The translations under genes were made by a program, and so were the position numbers. From a beta proteobacterium L13 (GTDB lineage: Bacteria; Pseudomonadota; Gammaproteobacteria; Burkholderiales; Chromobacteriaceae), in NCBI GenBank assembly GCA_000335715.1, contig AMYZ01000001.1, positions 310,001 to 374,000 on the forward strand: a stretch of 64,000 nucleotides of DNA, given 5' to 3'. How positions within the stretch are numbered: position 1 is the first letter of the stretch; each line of letters opens with the position of its first letter. Of this stretch, positions 16,477 through 25,164 are shown in pieces. Below the pieces are notes generated by a model. It saw only the letters and a list, made by a program, of their open reading frames with translations. It was not told where the DNA came from and ran no database searches.

Positions 16477-19400
16477 GTGGTACTTCCGATGGGCAAGTCC
16501 AGTGTCTTGATCAGTGTTTGCAGCTGTCGATAAGCCTGATCATATTCTATCTGATCCAGTAATTTACCGATATTAATCAAATGCTCATGGTAATCGATAG
16601 GCATTGCATCAAAAAGTGCCGCTAGTGCTTCATCGGCACGGGAGTCAGCGTGCTTGAGCTTATCTTGCAAATGTTGCAAAAGCCGCATTTGTTCCAGTGG
16701 CGTCTGCGGTCGTACCGTGCTGCGTTCTGGCGTGCTGCGGCTGTCTTGCAGCTGGCGCAGGGTTTTATCCAGCTCGTCTTGCAGCTCGGGCAGCAGGGCT
16801 TCTGCCGTCAGGCGCTGGTGGTCGCGCAGGGCGCTGTCGATGTCCGATGCCAGCCTGGCCAGGCGCTGCGCATCCACATAGGCGGCTGCGGCTTTCAGGC
16901 TGTGCGTGTGGTATTCGATGGCGGCCCAGTCCCCGGCTTCGCGCAGTAGCTGCAGCTTGGCAGGCAGCTGGCGGTAGCTGCTGACAAAGTGGTATTGCAG
17001 GCGTTGCGCCAGGTTGTGGCTGCCCTGGCGCGGCGTGGGCTGCAGCGGGCGGCGTGGCTGGTGGGCCGGTAGCCAGCGCAGCAGGGTGGCAATCAGCGCA
17101 TCGGGGACAATGGGTTTGTCCAGGTGGTCGTTCATGCCGGCGGCCAGGCTGGCCTGATGGTCGCTGACCATGGCGTGCGCGCTGAGCGCCACGATGGGCA
17201 GGCTGGCGTGCGCCGGGTTGGCGCGTATTTGCCGGGTAGCGGCAAAGCCGTCCAGCATGGGCATCTGGATATCCATCAGCACCAGGTCGTAGTGGCCGAT
17301 GTTCACGGCGTCTACCGCATCCACCCCGTTTTCGGCGATGTCGATCAGCAGCCCGCTGTCTTCCAGCATGCCCAGTACCACTTCGCGATTGATGGCATTG
17401 TCGTCTACCAGCAAGACGCGGCAGCCGGCTACGCCGGACAGGCTGGCCAGCTGTATGGCCATGCGCTGCTTTTCATCCGGCGGGGCGGGCAGGGCGTGGC
17501 CTGCCAGGCTTTGCAGCAGGGTGAGCACGCTGGCAGGGCGCGGCGGCTTGGCCAGCATGCCTTGCAGGCCCGTGGGTAGCTCGTCTTCGTTGTCGCCGTA
17601 GGGCTGGATCAGCATCACCACTGCCGGTTCGCACGCCAGGCGGGCATCGCGCAGGCGCTGCAGGGTGTCGCTACCGCTCCAGCCCGGCATCTGGCTGTCC
17701 AGCAGCACCAGGTCTATGGGCTGGCCTTGTTCGCTGGCTTGATGGAGCTTGGCCAGTGCGGCCATGCCGTCGCCGGCTTCGCTGACCTTCATGCCCAGGT
17801 TGAACAGCATATTGCTCAGGGCGCTACGTGCTTGCGGGTGGTCGTCCACTACCAGTACGTGGCGGTTGGGCAGCGGGCTATCGGGTGCGGCATCGGTTTG
17901 CCATGGCAGGGTGATGCGCAGGGTAAAGCTGCTGCCGCGGCCGGGCTGGCTGTCGACGGCCAGCTCGCCTTGCATCAGGCTGGCCAGCTGTTTGCAAATG
18001 GCCAGACCCAGCCCGGTGCCGCCGTAGCGCCGCGTCACCGAACCGTCGGCCTGGGTAAACGAGTGGAACAGCTGCTCGCGCAGCGCGGGTTCTATGCCGA
18101 TACCGCTGTCTTGCACGGTAAAGCTCAGGGTCACGCTGTGGGCGTCTTGCTCGGTAACGCCTACCGACAGGCTGATCTGGCCGCGCTCGGTAAATTTGGC
18201 GGCATTACTGGCCAGGTTGCACAGGATTTGCTCCAGCCGCAGCGGGTCGCCTATCAGCCTGCCGGGCACGTTGGCCGCAATCTGGTAGATGGGTTCGATG
18301 GGTTTGCCCTGGATGCGCAGCACCATCACGTCGGCCACGCGCTCCAGAATGTTGTCCAGCGAGAAGGGCACGCTTTCCAGCGTGAGCTTGCCGGCTTCGA
18401 TCTTGGAGAAGTCCAGGATGTCGTTGAGTATCTGCAGCAGCCCTTCGCCGCTGGCCAGAATCTTGTGCAGATAGTGGCCTACTTGCAGGTCCGGGTCGCG
18501 CTGCAGTGCCAGGCGGGCCATGCCCAGAATGGCGTTCATCGGGGTGCGGATCTCGTGGCTCATATTGGCCAGGAACAGCGATTTGGTGCGTGTGGCGTCT
18601 TCGGCGCGCTGGCGCGATTCGGCCATGGCCTGTTCTGCGGCCTTGCGCGCGCTGATATCCATGATCACCACCACCATGCCGGCGTCCGGCTCGGCCGGGT
18701 TCACCAGCTTGGCGCTGATGGCGCACCATACCGGGCTGCCATCCTGGCGCCGCAGGGCCATGTCGGTTTCCAGATAGCTGCTGCGCGTCAGGTGGCCGGT
18801 GAGCTGGTAGTCGCTTTCGCTGAGGTAGGCCAGCTGGGTGGGCTGCTTGTCCAGCGCACCGCGGGGGTAGCCCAGTATCTGCTCGAAGCCCTGGTTGCAC
18901 TGCTGGAAGACGCGGTCGCGCACAAAGGCGATGCCCACCAGCGCGTTGTCCAGAATGGCTTGCTGCTCCAGCCGTATCTGGTTCAGCCGGGCAGTGCGCT
19001 CCTGAACCTGGCGTTCCAGGTTGTCGTACAGCCGCGCATTGTCGATGGACACCAGCGCCTGCAGCGTGAGCATGCGCAGGAAGGTGAGCCTATCGTGGCT
19101 GAACGCATGGTGGATCAGGCGGTTTTCCAGGTACAGCACGCCGATGACCTGCTGCTTGCGCAGGATAGGCAGGCACAGTACCGAGCCTGGCTGATGTTGC
19201 TCGACGTAGGGGTCGGCATGAAAGCGTTGCGAGGCCGCCAGGTTGCCTTCTACCAGCGCTTCGCCAGTGCGGATGACATAGCGCAGCAGCGACAGCGGCA
19301 GCAGCGGGTGCTGGCGTGCATCCAGCAGTACCGGCTCGGGCTTGCCGCGCTGACCATCGCCACCTTCCAGCAGCCAATGGTTCTGGTAGTGCAGTAGCAG

Positions 19401-22400
19401 GCGGGCAGTCTGGGCCCCGGTGTTTTCCCGCACGATGTCCAGCAGCCGCGCCAGTACCCGCTCCAGGCTGAGCTCGCCAGACAGGGCGCGGGTCGCTTTC
19501 AGAATGGAGGCCAGGTCCAGCGAGCTGGTGTTGTCGCTGCCGCTATGCGTGCTATGGCTCACCGCCTGGGGCGCGCTGGCTTCGGTAGGCGCGCTGGCCA
19601 GTTGCAGGCCCTTGGCCTGGTAGAGCTGTTGCAGCTGGCTGGCCTTGCCGCTGGCCCCCCACGCCTGGTAGCCCTGCCAGGCTTGTTGCAAAAACAGCTG
19701 GGCAATGGTGGGTTGGCCGCAAGCCAGCCAGTAGTCGCCATAGTTTTCACGCGCGATGGCGGCAATGTGGGCAAAGCCGTGCTGGGTGGCTTGTTCGATG
19801 GCTTGCTGGTAGTGCTGCTGTGCCGCGATGTGTTGCCCGTCCAGCCTGGCCTGTTCTGCTAGCAGCAGGCTATGGCGCGCGGCGAAGTTGTCGGCGCACA
19901 AGCTGGCCCAGCCGGTGTAGCTGGCCAGGCCGCCGGCCAGGGTGGTTTGCCAGCTGTCTTGCTGCGGGTGGCCTGGCTGTTCGCGCAGGGCGCGGGCCAG
20001 GATCAGGCCGCAGTAGAAGGTGGCTTCTGCCACTTTGAACTGGCCGGCAACGTTGGCCGCAATATGGGGTAGCTGCGCGGTGAGTGCGATGGCGTCGGGG
20101 CTGCGCAGCAGGTAGCCGGTAAACAGCTTGCTGTGATGGTAGTAGGCCAGGTGCAGCGGGCTGTGCTGGTAGTGCTGCAGGAAGTCGTGTTCGCTGAAGG
20201 TTTCGTCGTCGAAGCTGTGTGGCTGGTAGCTCAGCCCCATCAGGCAGCATAGCGGCTGCACGCTGCCGACGCGGGTGCAGTCGTACATGTCTTGCCGGGC
20301 GTGGTTTTGCAGGCGTTGCAGGTCTTGCTCGCCCAGCTCCAGCAGCTCGGGCAGGTACTGGCCCTGCATGATGCGGTCGGTGCCACGTACTGCCAGGATA
20401 TAGCCTTCGTTCAGCAGGTCGCCGCTTTCCTGGCTCCAGTGCAGGGCTTCCTGGTAGTAGCCGTTCAGGCTGCGTAGCGGGTGCTGCCAGTGCCCCAGCT
20501 TGCTGGCGTACAAAAAGTGGGTGTTACCGCGAATGGCCAGGTGATGCTGCTTGTTGGACAGGTCCAGGGCGAGCTGGCCCCATTGTTCGGCCGCCTCGTA
20601 TTGCTGGTGCAGCTGGCCCAGGGTAAAGCCGTACAGGGCGTAGGCGTAGGGCGACAGCTCGCTGTGGCCGTGGGCGAGCGATAGCCGCGTCATGTGCAAG
20701 ATGGCGATGGCATCCAGGGTCAGCTGGCCGGACAGGTAGGCCGCGTGGCTCACGCCAAACAGCAGTGCCATGGCGGCTTGCGCGGTGCGGTCGCTCATCT
20801 GGCCCAGGCGGTGCAGGACGGTACTGTCAGGCAGGCCGTGTGCGGTGCCCAGCTCGCTTTCCAGTGCGTGTAGCTGGGTTTGCTGCTCGGCCAGCGTGGC
20901 GGGCAGGCTAATGCCCAGCATGGCCAGACACTGGCGCTGCAGTTGCAGGGCATCGTCAAAGCGGCCTTGCAGCAGGTACTGGTGCATCTGCACCAGATAG
21001 CCTTCTATCTGCGTGGTAATGCAGGGGCTATGCGCTTGTAGCTGCGGGTAGAGGCTGTCGGCCAGGGCAAACTGGCCACAGTGGCTGGCCGCGTCGCACA
21101 GACCCAGCAGGATGTGGCGCAGGTCGTCGCTGGCGGCGTATGCCGGTAGCAGCTGCTGCGCCAGCTGCATGTGGTGCAGGGCAGCCGGGTAAGCGGCGGC
21201 GCCTTGTGCCAGCTTGCCGGCTTTGTAGTTCAGTACCGCCAGCTGTTCGCGCTCGGCCGGGTCGTGCAGCAAAGCCACGGCAGGGTTCAGCTGCTCCAGA
21301 ATGGCGTACAGGTCGTCTTGCAGCTGGGTGCTGTGCGCCAGCAGGCTGCGGCCAACCTTGAGGTGTTGTTGCAGCTGGCCGGCCTCGTCGTACAGCGCGT
21401 AGGCGGCTTGCTGGATGCGGTCGTGCACAAAACGGTAGTCGTCGTGCTCGGCGGCATTATCGTGGCCGCTATGGCGTATCAGCTCGTTTGCCAGCGCCGG
21501 CTTCAGCTGCAGGCGTGCGCTGGCCAGCGGCAGTGCCGCAATGCGGGCCAGCTGGCTGAGGGTAAAACGGTTGCCCAGCGTGGCGGCCAGTTGCAGCAGT
21601 GCCTGGGTATTGGCTGGCAGGCTGCGCAGCTTGTCTACCATCAGGGCAACGACATTGTCGGTAAAGGCGGTGTTGTCCAGTGCTTGTTGCTGCCAGCACC
21701 AGCGCGCTTCTGCCGGGTGGTAGAACAGCAGGCCGCGGTCGTACAGGCTGCGCAGGAACTGGCGCAGGAAAAACGGGTTACCCCGGGTTTTGTGCTGGCA
21801 TAGCGTGGCCAGCGCGCTGATGCTGTCTACCGGGCACTGCAGTGTATCGGCCAGCCACTGGCTGATGTGCTCCTGCCCCAGCGGAGCCACCGTCAGCGTT
21901 TGTATGGCAACACCGTGTTGTAGCAGCGCCGATTGCAGGTGTATCAGCGGATGGTCGGTGCCGGTTTCGTTGTCACGGTAGGCGCCCAGTAGCAGGATGT
22001 GCCGGGCTTGCGGGCTGGCCAGCAGCTGTTCGATCAGGCCCAGAGTGGCGGGGTCTGCCCATTGCAGGTCATCCAGAAAGATCACCAGCGGGTGATAGGG
22101 GCTGGCAAAGGTGGTGGCCAGGGTGAGTAGTAAGCGGTGTAGCCGGTGCTGTGCTTCTTGCGGTGGCAGCGGCGGGCTGATGTGCTGGGCTGGCAGCAGC
22201 AAGGCCAGCTCCGGCAGCAGGGCACACAGGATGTCGGCCTGTTCGCCCAGGGCATTGCGTAGCAGCTGCGACCACTGTGCCAGCTGGCTTTGCGGCAGGG
22301 TCAGCAGCTGGCGCAGCAGGTCTTGAAACGCCTGGATAATGGCCGCGTACGGCGTGTTGCGCTTGTACTGCTCGCATTTGCCTGCGACGAAGAAGCTGCC

Positions 22401-23438
22401 TTGCTCGTTGGCGGGCTGGCGCAGTGCTTCGGCTAGCGCCGATTTGCCTACGCCGGCGAAGCCGCCAAGCAAAACCAGCTCGTTATGCGCGCCACGGCAG
22501 CGGGCAAATGCCTGCAGCAGCTGGGCAAGCTGCGGCGCACGCCCGTACAGGTTATCCGGCAGCACCAGTTGGCCGCGCTGGCTGCCCCAACTGGCCTGGC
22601 CGGCCAGTGGCTGGGTATCGGCGAGCAGCTGGCGGCATAGCTGCAAGTCATTCTTGAGCAGGGCGATGGTCTGGTAGCGGCGGTCCGGGTGTTTTTCCAG
22701 CAGCCGCTGCACGACAGCCACCAGCTGCGGCGGCAGGCTGGCAAAGGCGGGCAGCTGGAAGTCCGGCGGGCGTGCCAGGTGGCTATGCACCAGCTCCATG
22801 GCGTCCTGGCTATCGAATGGCAGCTGGCCGCTTAGCAACTGGTACAGGGTGACACCCAGCGAATAGTAGTCGGCACGGTAGCCCAGGGTATGGCTGGTGC
22901 GGCCGGTGTGCTCGGGCGAGCTGTACGCCAGTGTGCCCTCGTAGCGCTGCCCGGTGGGCGGCTCGTAGCTGGGCGGCTGGGCCAGGCCAAAGTCGATGAG
23001 CTGTAGCTGGTGTGTGTCGGCGTTCCACACAATATTGGCCGGGTTGATGTCGCGGTGCACCAGTTGTGCCTGATGCACGCAGTCCAGGGCATCGCATAGC
23101 TGCAGGCTCATTTCCAGTACCAGGCCGGGTGGCAGTGCCTGCCCCGCCTGCTCCAGCAGCTGGCTCAGCGCCACCCCGCCGCAATCTTCCAGCACCATGA
23201 CCCAGTGTTGCTGATGCTGCAGCAGGGCCAGCGGCTGCACGATGCCAGCATGGGCAAAACGCTGCAGGCAGGCGTATTCGGCCTGGAAGCGCGCTACATC
23301 AGCGGCTTGCGGCTGCGGGTGGCGCAACACCTTCATGATGACGGGTTGGCCGCTTTGCCGGTGCTGGCTGCGGTAGATCAACGAGGTGCCGCTATCGTGT
23401 AGCAGGCTGCCTGGGTGGTAAGCGGGCAGTGTGATCAT
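16473..23438 (-). CDS. Trifunctional Ser/Thr kinase - AAA ATPase - hybrid histidine kinase with two REC domains and HPt
   Basis: 2321 residues from ATG 23438. The order is: Ser/Thr kinase (1-270; Lys36 in VIMKVL, HRD near 128, IDFG near 148); AAA_16-type ATPase (about 300-650; Walker A GGFAGVGKSAL, Walker B VIFLDDLQWAD); a long helical repeat region (about 650-1250); GAF (about 1290-1440); PAS (about 1480-1600); HisKA (NMSHEIRTPMN, His near 1628); HATPase (GGTGLGLAICKQ); REC1 (Asp near 1914); REC2 (Asp near 2056); and HPt (His in HTHSLKAAAA near 2179). All catalytic residues look intact. Similar architectures are known in cyanobacteria and proteobacteria; the signal is unknown. The ATGA overlap with a REC-GGDEF gene implies control of c-di-GMP. 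Confidence 0.93.
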   Translation of the reverse strand: MITLPAYHPGSLLHDSGTSLIYRSQHRQSGQPVIMKVLRHPQPQAADVARFQAEYACLQRFAHAGIVQPLALLQHQQHWVMVLEDCGGVALSQLLEQAGQALPPGLVLEMSLQLCDALDCVHQAQLVHRDINPANIVWNADTHQLQLIDFGLAQPPSYEPPTGQRYEGTLAYSSPEHTGRTSHTLGYRADYYSLGVTLYQLLSGQLPFDSQDAMELVHSHLARPPDFQLPAFASLPPQLVAVVQRLLEKHPDRRYQTIALLKNDLQLCRQLLADTQPLAGQASWGSQRGQLVLPDNLYGRAPQLAQLLQAFARCRGAHNELVLLGGFAGVGKSALAEALRQPANEQGSFFVAGKCEQYKRNTPYAAIIQAFQDLLRQLLTLPQSQLAQWSQLLRNALGEQADILCALLPELALLLPAQHISPPLPPQEAQHRLHRLLLTLATTFASPYHPLVIFLDDLQWADPATLGLIEQLLASPQARHILLLGAYRDNETGTDHPLIHLQSALLQHGVAIQTLTVAPLGQEHISQWLADTLQCPVDSISALATLCQHKTRGNPFFLRQFLRSLYDRGLLFYHPAEARWCWQQQALDNTAFTDNVVALMVDKLRSLPANTQALLQLAATLGNRFTLSQLARIAALPLASARLQLKPALANELIRHSGHDNAAEHDDYRFVHDRIQQAAYALYDEAGQLQQHLKVGRSLLAHSTQLQDDLYAILEQLNPAVALLHDPAEREQLAVLNYKAGKLAQGAAAYPAALHHMQLAQQLLPAYAASDDLRHILLGLCDAASHCGQFALADSLYPQLQAHSPCITTQIEGYLVQMHQYLLQGRFDDALQLQRQCLAMLGISLPATLAEQQTQLHALESELGTAHGLPDSTVLHRLGQMSDRTAQAAMALLFGVSHAAYLSGQLTLDAIAILHMTRLSLAHGHSELSPYAYALYGFTLGQLHQQYEAAEQWGQLALDLSNKQHHLAIRGNTHFLYASKLGHWQHPLRSLNGYYQEALHWSQESGDLLNEGYILAVRGTDRIMQGQYLPELLELGEQDLQRLQNHARQDMYDCTRVGSVQPLCCLMGLSYQPHSFDDETFSEHDFLQHYQHSPLHLAYYHHSKLFTGYLLRSPDAIALTAQLPHIAANVAGQFKVAEATFYCGLILARALREQPGHPQQDSWQTTLAGGLASYTGWASLCADNFAARHSLLLAEQARLDGQHIAAQQHYQQAIEQATQHGFAHIAAIARENYGDYWLACGQPTIAQLFLQQAWQGYQAWGASGKASQLQQLYQAKGLQLASAPTEASAPQAVSHSTHSGSDNTSSLDLASILKATRALSGELSLERVLARLLDIVRENTGAQTARLLLHYQNHWLLEGGDGQRGKPEPVLLDARQHPLLPLSLLRYVIRTGEALVEGNLAASQRFHADPYVEQHQPGSVLCLPILRKQQVIGVLYLENRLIHHAFSHDRLTFLRMLTLQALVSIDNARLYDNLERQVQERTARLNQIRLEQQAILDNALVGIAFVRDRVFQQCNQGFEQILGYPRGALDKQPTQLAYLSESDYQLTGHLTRSSYLETDMALRRQDGSPVWCAISAKLVNPAEPDAGMVVVIMDISARKAAEQAMAESRQRAEDATRTKSLFLANMSHEIRTPMNAILGMARLALQRDPDLQVGHYLHKILASGEGLLQILNDILDFSKIEAGKLTLESVPFSLDNILERVADVMVLRIQGKPIEPIYQIAANVPGRLIGDPLRLEQILCNLASNAAKFTERGQISLSVGVTEQDAHSVTLSFTVQDSGIGIEPALREQLFHSFTQADGSVTRRYGGTGLGLAICKQLASLMQGELAVDSQPGRGSSFTLRITLPWQTDAAPDSPLPNRHVLVVDDHPQARSALSNMLFNLGMKVSEAGDGMAALAKLHQASEQGQPIDLVLLDSQMPGWSGSDTLQRLRDARLACEPAVVMLIQPYGDNEDELPTGLQGMLAKPPRPASVLTLLQSLAGHALPAPPDEKQRMAIQLASLSGVAGCRVLLVDDNAINREVVLGMLEDSGLLIDIAENGVDAVDAVNIGHYDLVLMDIQMPMLDGFAATRQIRANPAHASLPIVALSAHAMVSDHQASLAAGMNDHLDKPIVPDALIATLLRWLPAHQPRRPLQPTPRQGSHNLAQRLQYHFVSSYRQLPAKLQLLREAGDWAAIEYHTHSLKAAAAYVDAQRLARLASDIDSALRDHQRLTAEALLPELQDELDKTLRQLQDSRSTPERSTVRPQTPLEQMRLLQHLQDKLKHADSRADEALAALFDAMPIDYHEHLINIGKLLDQIEYDQAYRQLQTLIKTLDLPIGSTT

Positions 23439-23802
23439 GGTATGAGCCTGTTCCTGCGCGTGTGCGGTGTGCCGCCTTGGCTGGAGCCCGCGTGGCTGGC
23501 AGCCGGGTAGCTGGCGAATATTTACTAGCTTTTTATATAGAACATATGCTTGTTCTGTGATTTTGTGTGAATCGATGGCTGATTTGCCACTAATTTGATG
23601 CAATTTGTATGGCCCGCCGGCGGGCTGTGGCATTTTATGCAGACAGATCACGCCGTCACGTCTGGCCGCAAGGCGGCTGCATCGGCCGTAATTGTGCTGT
23701 TGGCCACGCCAGTAGCCAGCCAGCTGCCGCGCCATGCTTTCCCCGCCTTCCCCTATACGGTTAGAATCGGGCTTTGTTTTTCAATCATTCAGATTCCGCC
23801 AC
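23439..23802. other. Divergent intergenic region, kinase/glyQ
   Basis: 364 bases without a gene. The kinase-proximal half is AT-rich with GAACA-N6-TGTTC (23540-23555), a candidate operator. A 14-bp GC palindrome GCCCGCCGGCGGGC lies at 23612-23625. A TAGAAT hexamer at 23762-23767, 36 bases before the glyQ ATG, is a plausible -10 element without a clear -35. Nothing else recognisable was seen. Confidence 0.4.
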
Positions 23803-24693
23803 ATGCTCACTTTCCAGGAAATCATCCTCACCCTGCAGCACTACTGGAACCGTCAGGGCTGCGCTTTGTTGCAGCCGTACGATACCGAAGTGGGCGCAGG
23901 CACCTCGCACACTGCCACTTTCCTGCGCGCCCTGGGCCCGGAACCGTGGCACGCTGCCTACGTGCAGCCTAGCCGCCGCCCCAAAGACGGCCGCTACGGC
24001 GAAAACCCGAACCGCCTGTTCCAGCATCACCAGTTCCAAGTGGTGCTGAAACCGTCCCCGCCGGATATCCAGGACCTGTACCTGGGTTCGCTGCGCGAGC
24101 TGGGTATCGACCCGGCCATCCACGATATCCGTTTCGTGGAAGACGACTGGGAAAACCCCACCCTGGGCGCCTGGGGTCTGGGCTGGGAAGTCTGGCTGAA
24201 CGGCATGGAAGTGACCCAGTTCACCTACTTCCAGCAAGTCGGCGGCCTGGACTGCAAACCGGTACTGGGTGAAATCACCTACGGCCTGGAGCGCCTGGCC
24301 ATGTACCTGCAAGACATCGAAAACGTGTACGAGCTGGTGTGGACGCGCCTGCCGGACGGCACCGTGGTGACCTACGGCGACGTGTTCTTCCAGAACGAGT
24401 TCGAGCAATCGAAATACGCGTTCGAAGAAAGCAATGTCGAGCTGCTGTTCAAACAGTTTGCCGACTACGAAAGCGAAGCCAAACGCCTGCTGGACGCCGG
24501 CCTGCCGCTGCCGGGCTACGAAACCATCCTGAAAGCCGGCCACACCTTCAACCTGCTGGATGCCCGTGGCGCCATTTCGGTCACCGAGCGTGCCGCCTAT
24601 ATCGGCCGCATCCGCAACCTGTCCCGCGGTGTGGCCCAGGCTTATTACGACGCGCGTGAAGCCCTGGGCTTCCCGATGTGCAGAAAAGACTAA
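23803..24693 (+). CDS. glyQ: Glycine--tRNA ligase alpha subunit
   Basis: 296 residues, the normal size for bacterial alpha-2/beta-2 GlyRS. It opens with [18 protein letters not shown] and contains the class II motifs in [20 protein letters not shown] and [17 protein letters not shown]. It charges tRNA-Gly with glycine together with GlyS. The start at 23803 fits the family N-terminus; a longer in-frame reading covers the promoter. The beta subunit gene lies 468 bases downstream, separated by one small gene, and all three are likely one operon. Confidence 0.97.
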   Translation: MLTFQEIILTLQHYWNRQGCALLQPYDTEVGAGTSHTATFLRALGPEPWHAAYVQPSRRPKDGRYGENPNRLFQHHQFQVVLKPSPPDIQDLYLGSLRELGIDPAIHDIRFVEDDWENPTLGAWGLGWEVWLNGMEVTQFTYFQQVGGLDCKPVLGEITYGLERLAMYLQDIENVYELVWTRLPDGTVVTYGDVFFQNEFEQSKYAFEESNVELLFKQFADYESEAKRLLDAGLPLPGYETILKAGHTFNLLDARGAISVTERAAYIGRIRNLSRGVAQAYYDAREALGFPMCRKD

Positions 24694-24696
24694 GCC

Positions 24697-25164
24697 ATGA
24701 AGACAGCGGTAGCCTTTTTCACCCTGATTGCGGTGCTGGCCGGCCTGACCTGGTACCTGGCCAGCCAGCAGGAAGCCCCGCAGCAGGAAGGCAATTTCCA
24801 GGTGTACCAAAGTGGTGACGCACTGGAGCTGGCCATCGATCTGGACAGCATTGCCAATGTGAACGAAGGCTTTGTCCGCTTCATCAACCAGGAGCGTTAC
24901 GCCGAGAAAAAGCAGGAAGACAGCCTGGGTATCAGCTATCAGGTACGCCGCCTGGAAGGCCGTGCCGACTGCCAGAACATGCAGTACGCCTTTGTGAACA
25001 CCAGTTACTGGACCAAGCGCAACCAGCATGTCTACACCCAGATGTTCCAGCTGCAGCGCTTCAACTGGACCTTCGTGCCGGTGGAGCAGGGCTCCATAGC
25101 CGAAACCATGCTGAAGATTGTCTGCCGCCTGGCACCTAACGCCCCCAGCGAAAAGATTGAATGA
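24697..25164 (+). CDS. Small membrane-anchored or secreted protein between glyQ and glyS
   Basis: 155 residues. A hydrophobic N-terminal segment (about 4-22) without a convincing cleavage site suggests a signal anchor. The rest is a soluble domain with two Cys (about 88 and 142) that could form a disulfide. Features such as DLDSIANVNEGFVRFINQER and NTSYWTKRNQHVYTQ suggest a surface-adhesin-E/CNP1-like periplasmic fold, which I hold only loosely. It starts three bases after glyQ and overlaps glyS by an ATGA, so translation is tightly coupled. Its relation to glycyl-tRNA synthesis is unclear. Confidence 0.7.
   Translation: MKTAVAFFTLIAVLAGLTWYLASQQEAPQQEGNFQVYQSGDALELAIDLDSIANVNEGFVRFINQERYAEKKQEDSLGISYQVRRLEGRADCQNMQYAFVNTSYWTKRNQHVYTQMFQLQRFNWTFVPVEQGSIAETMLKIVCRLAPNAPSEKIE

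Noticed and set aside
17727-19397. Long plus-strand open frame opposite the giant kinase
   Set aside because: Antisense shadow; no domain signature, whereas the minus strand encodes intact GAF, PAS and kinase motifs.
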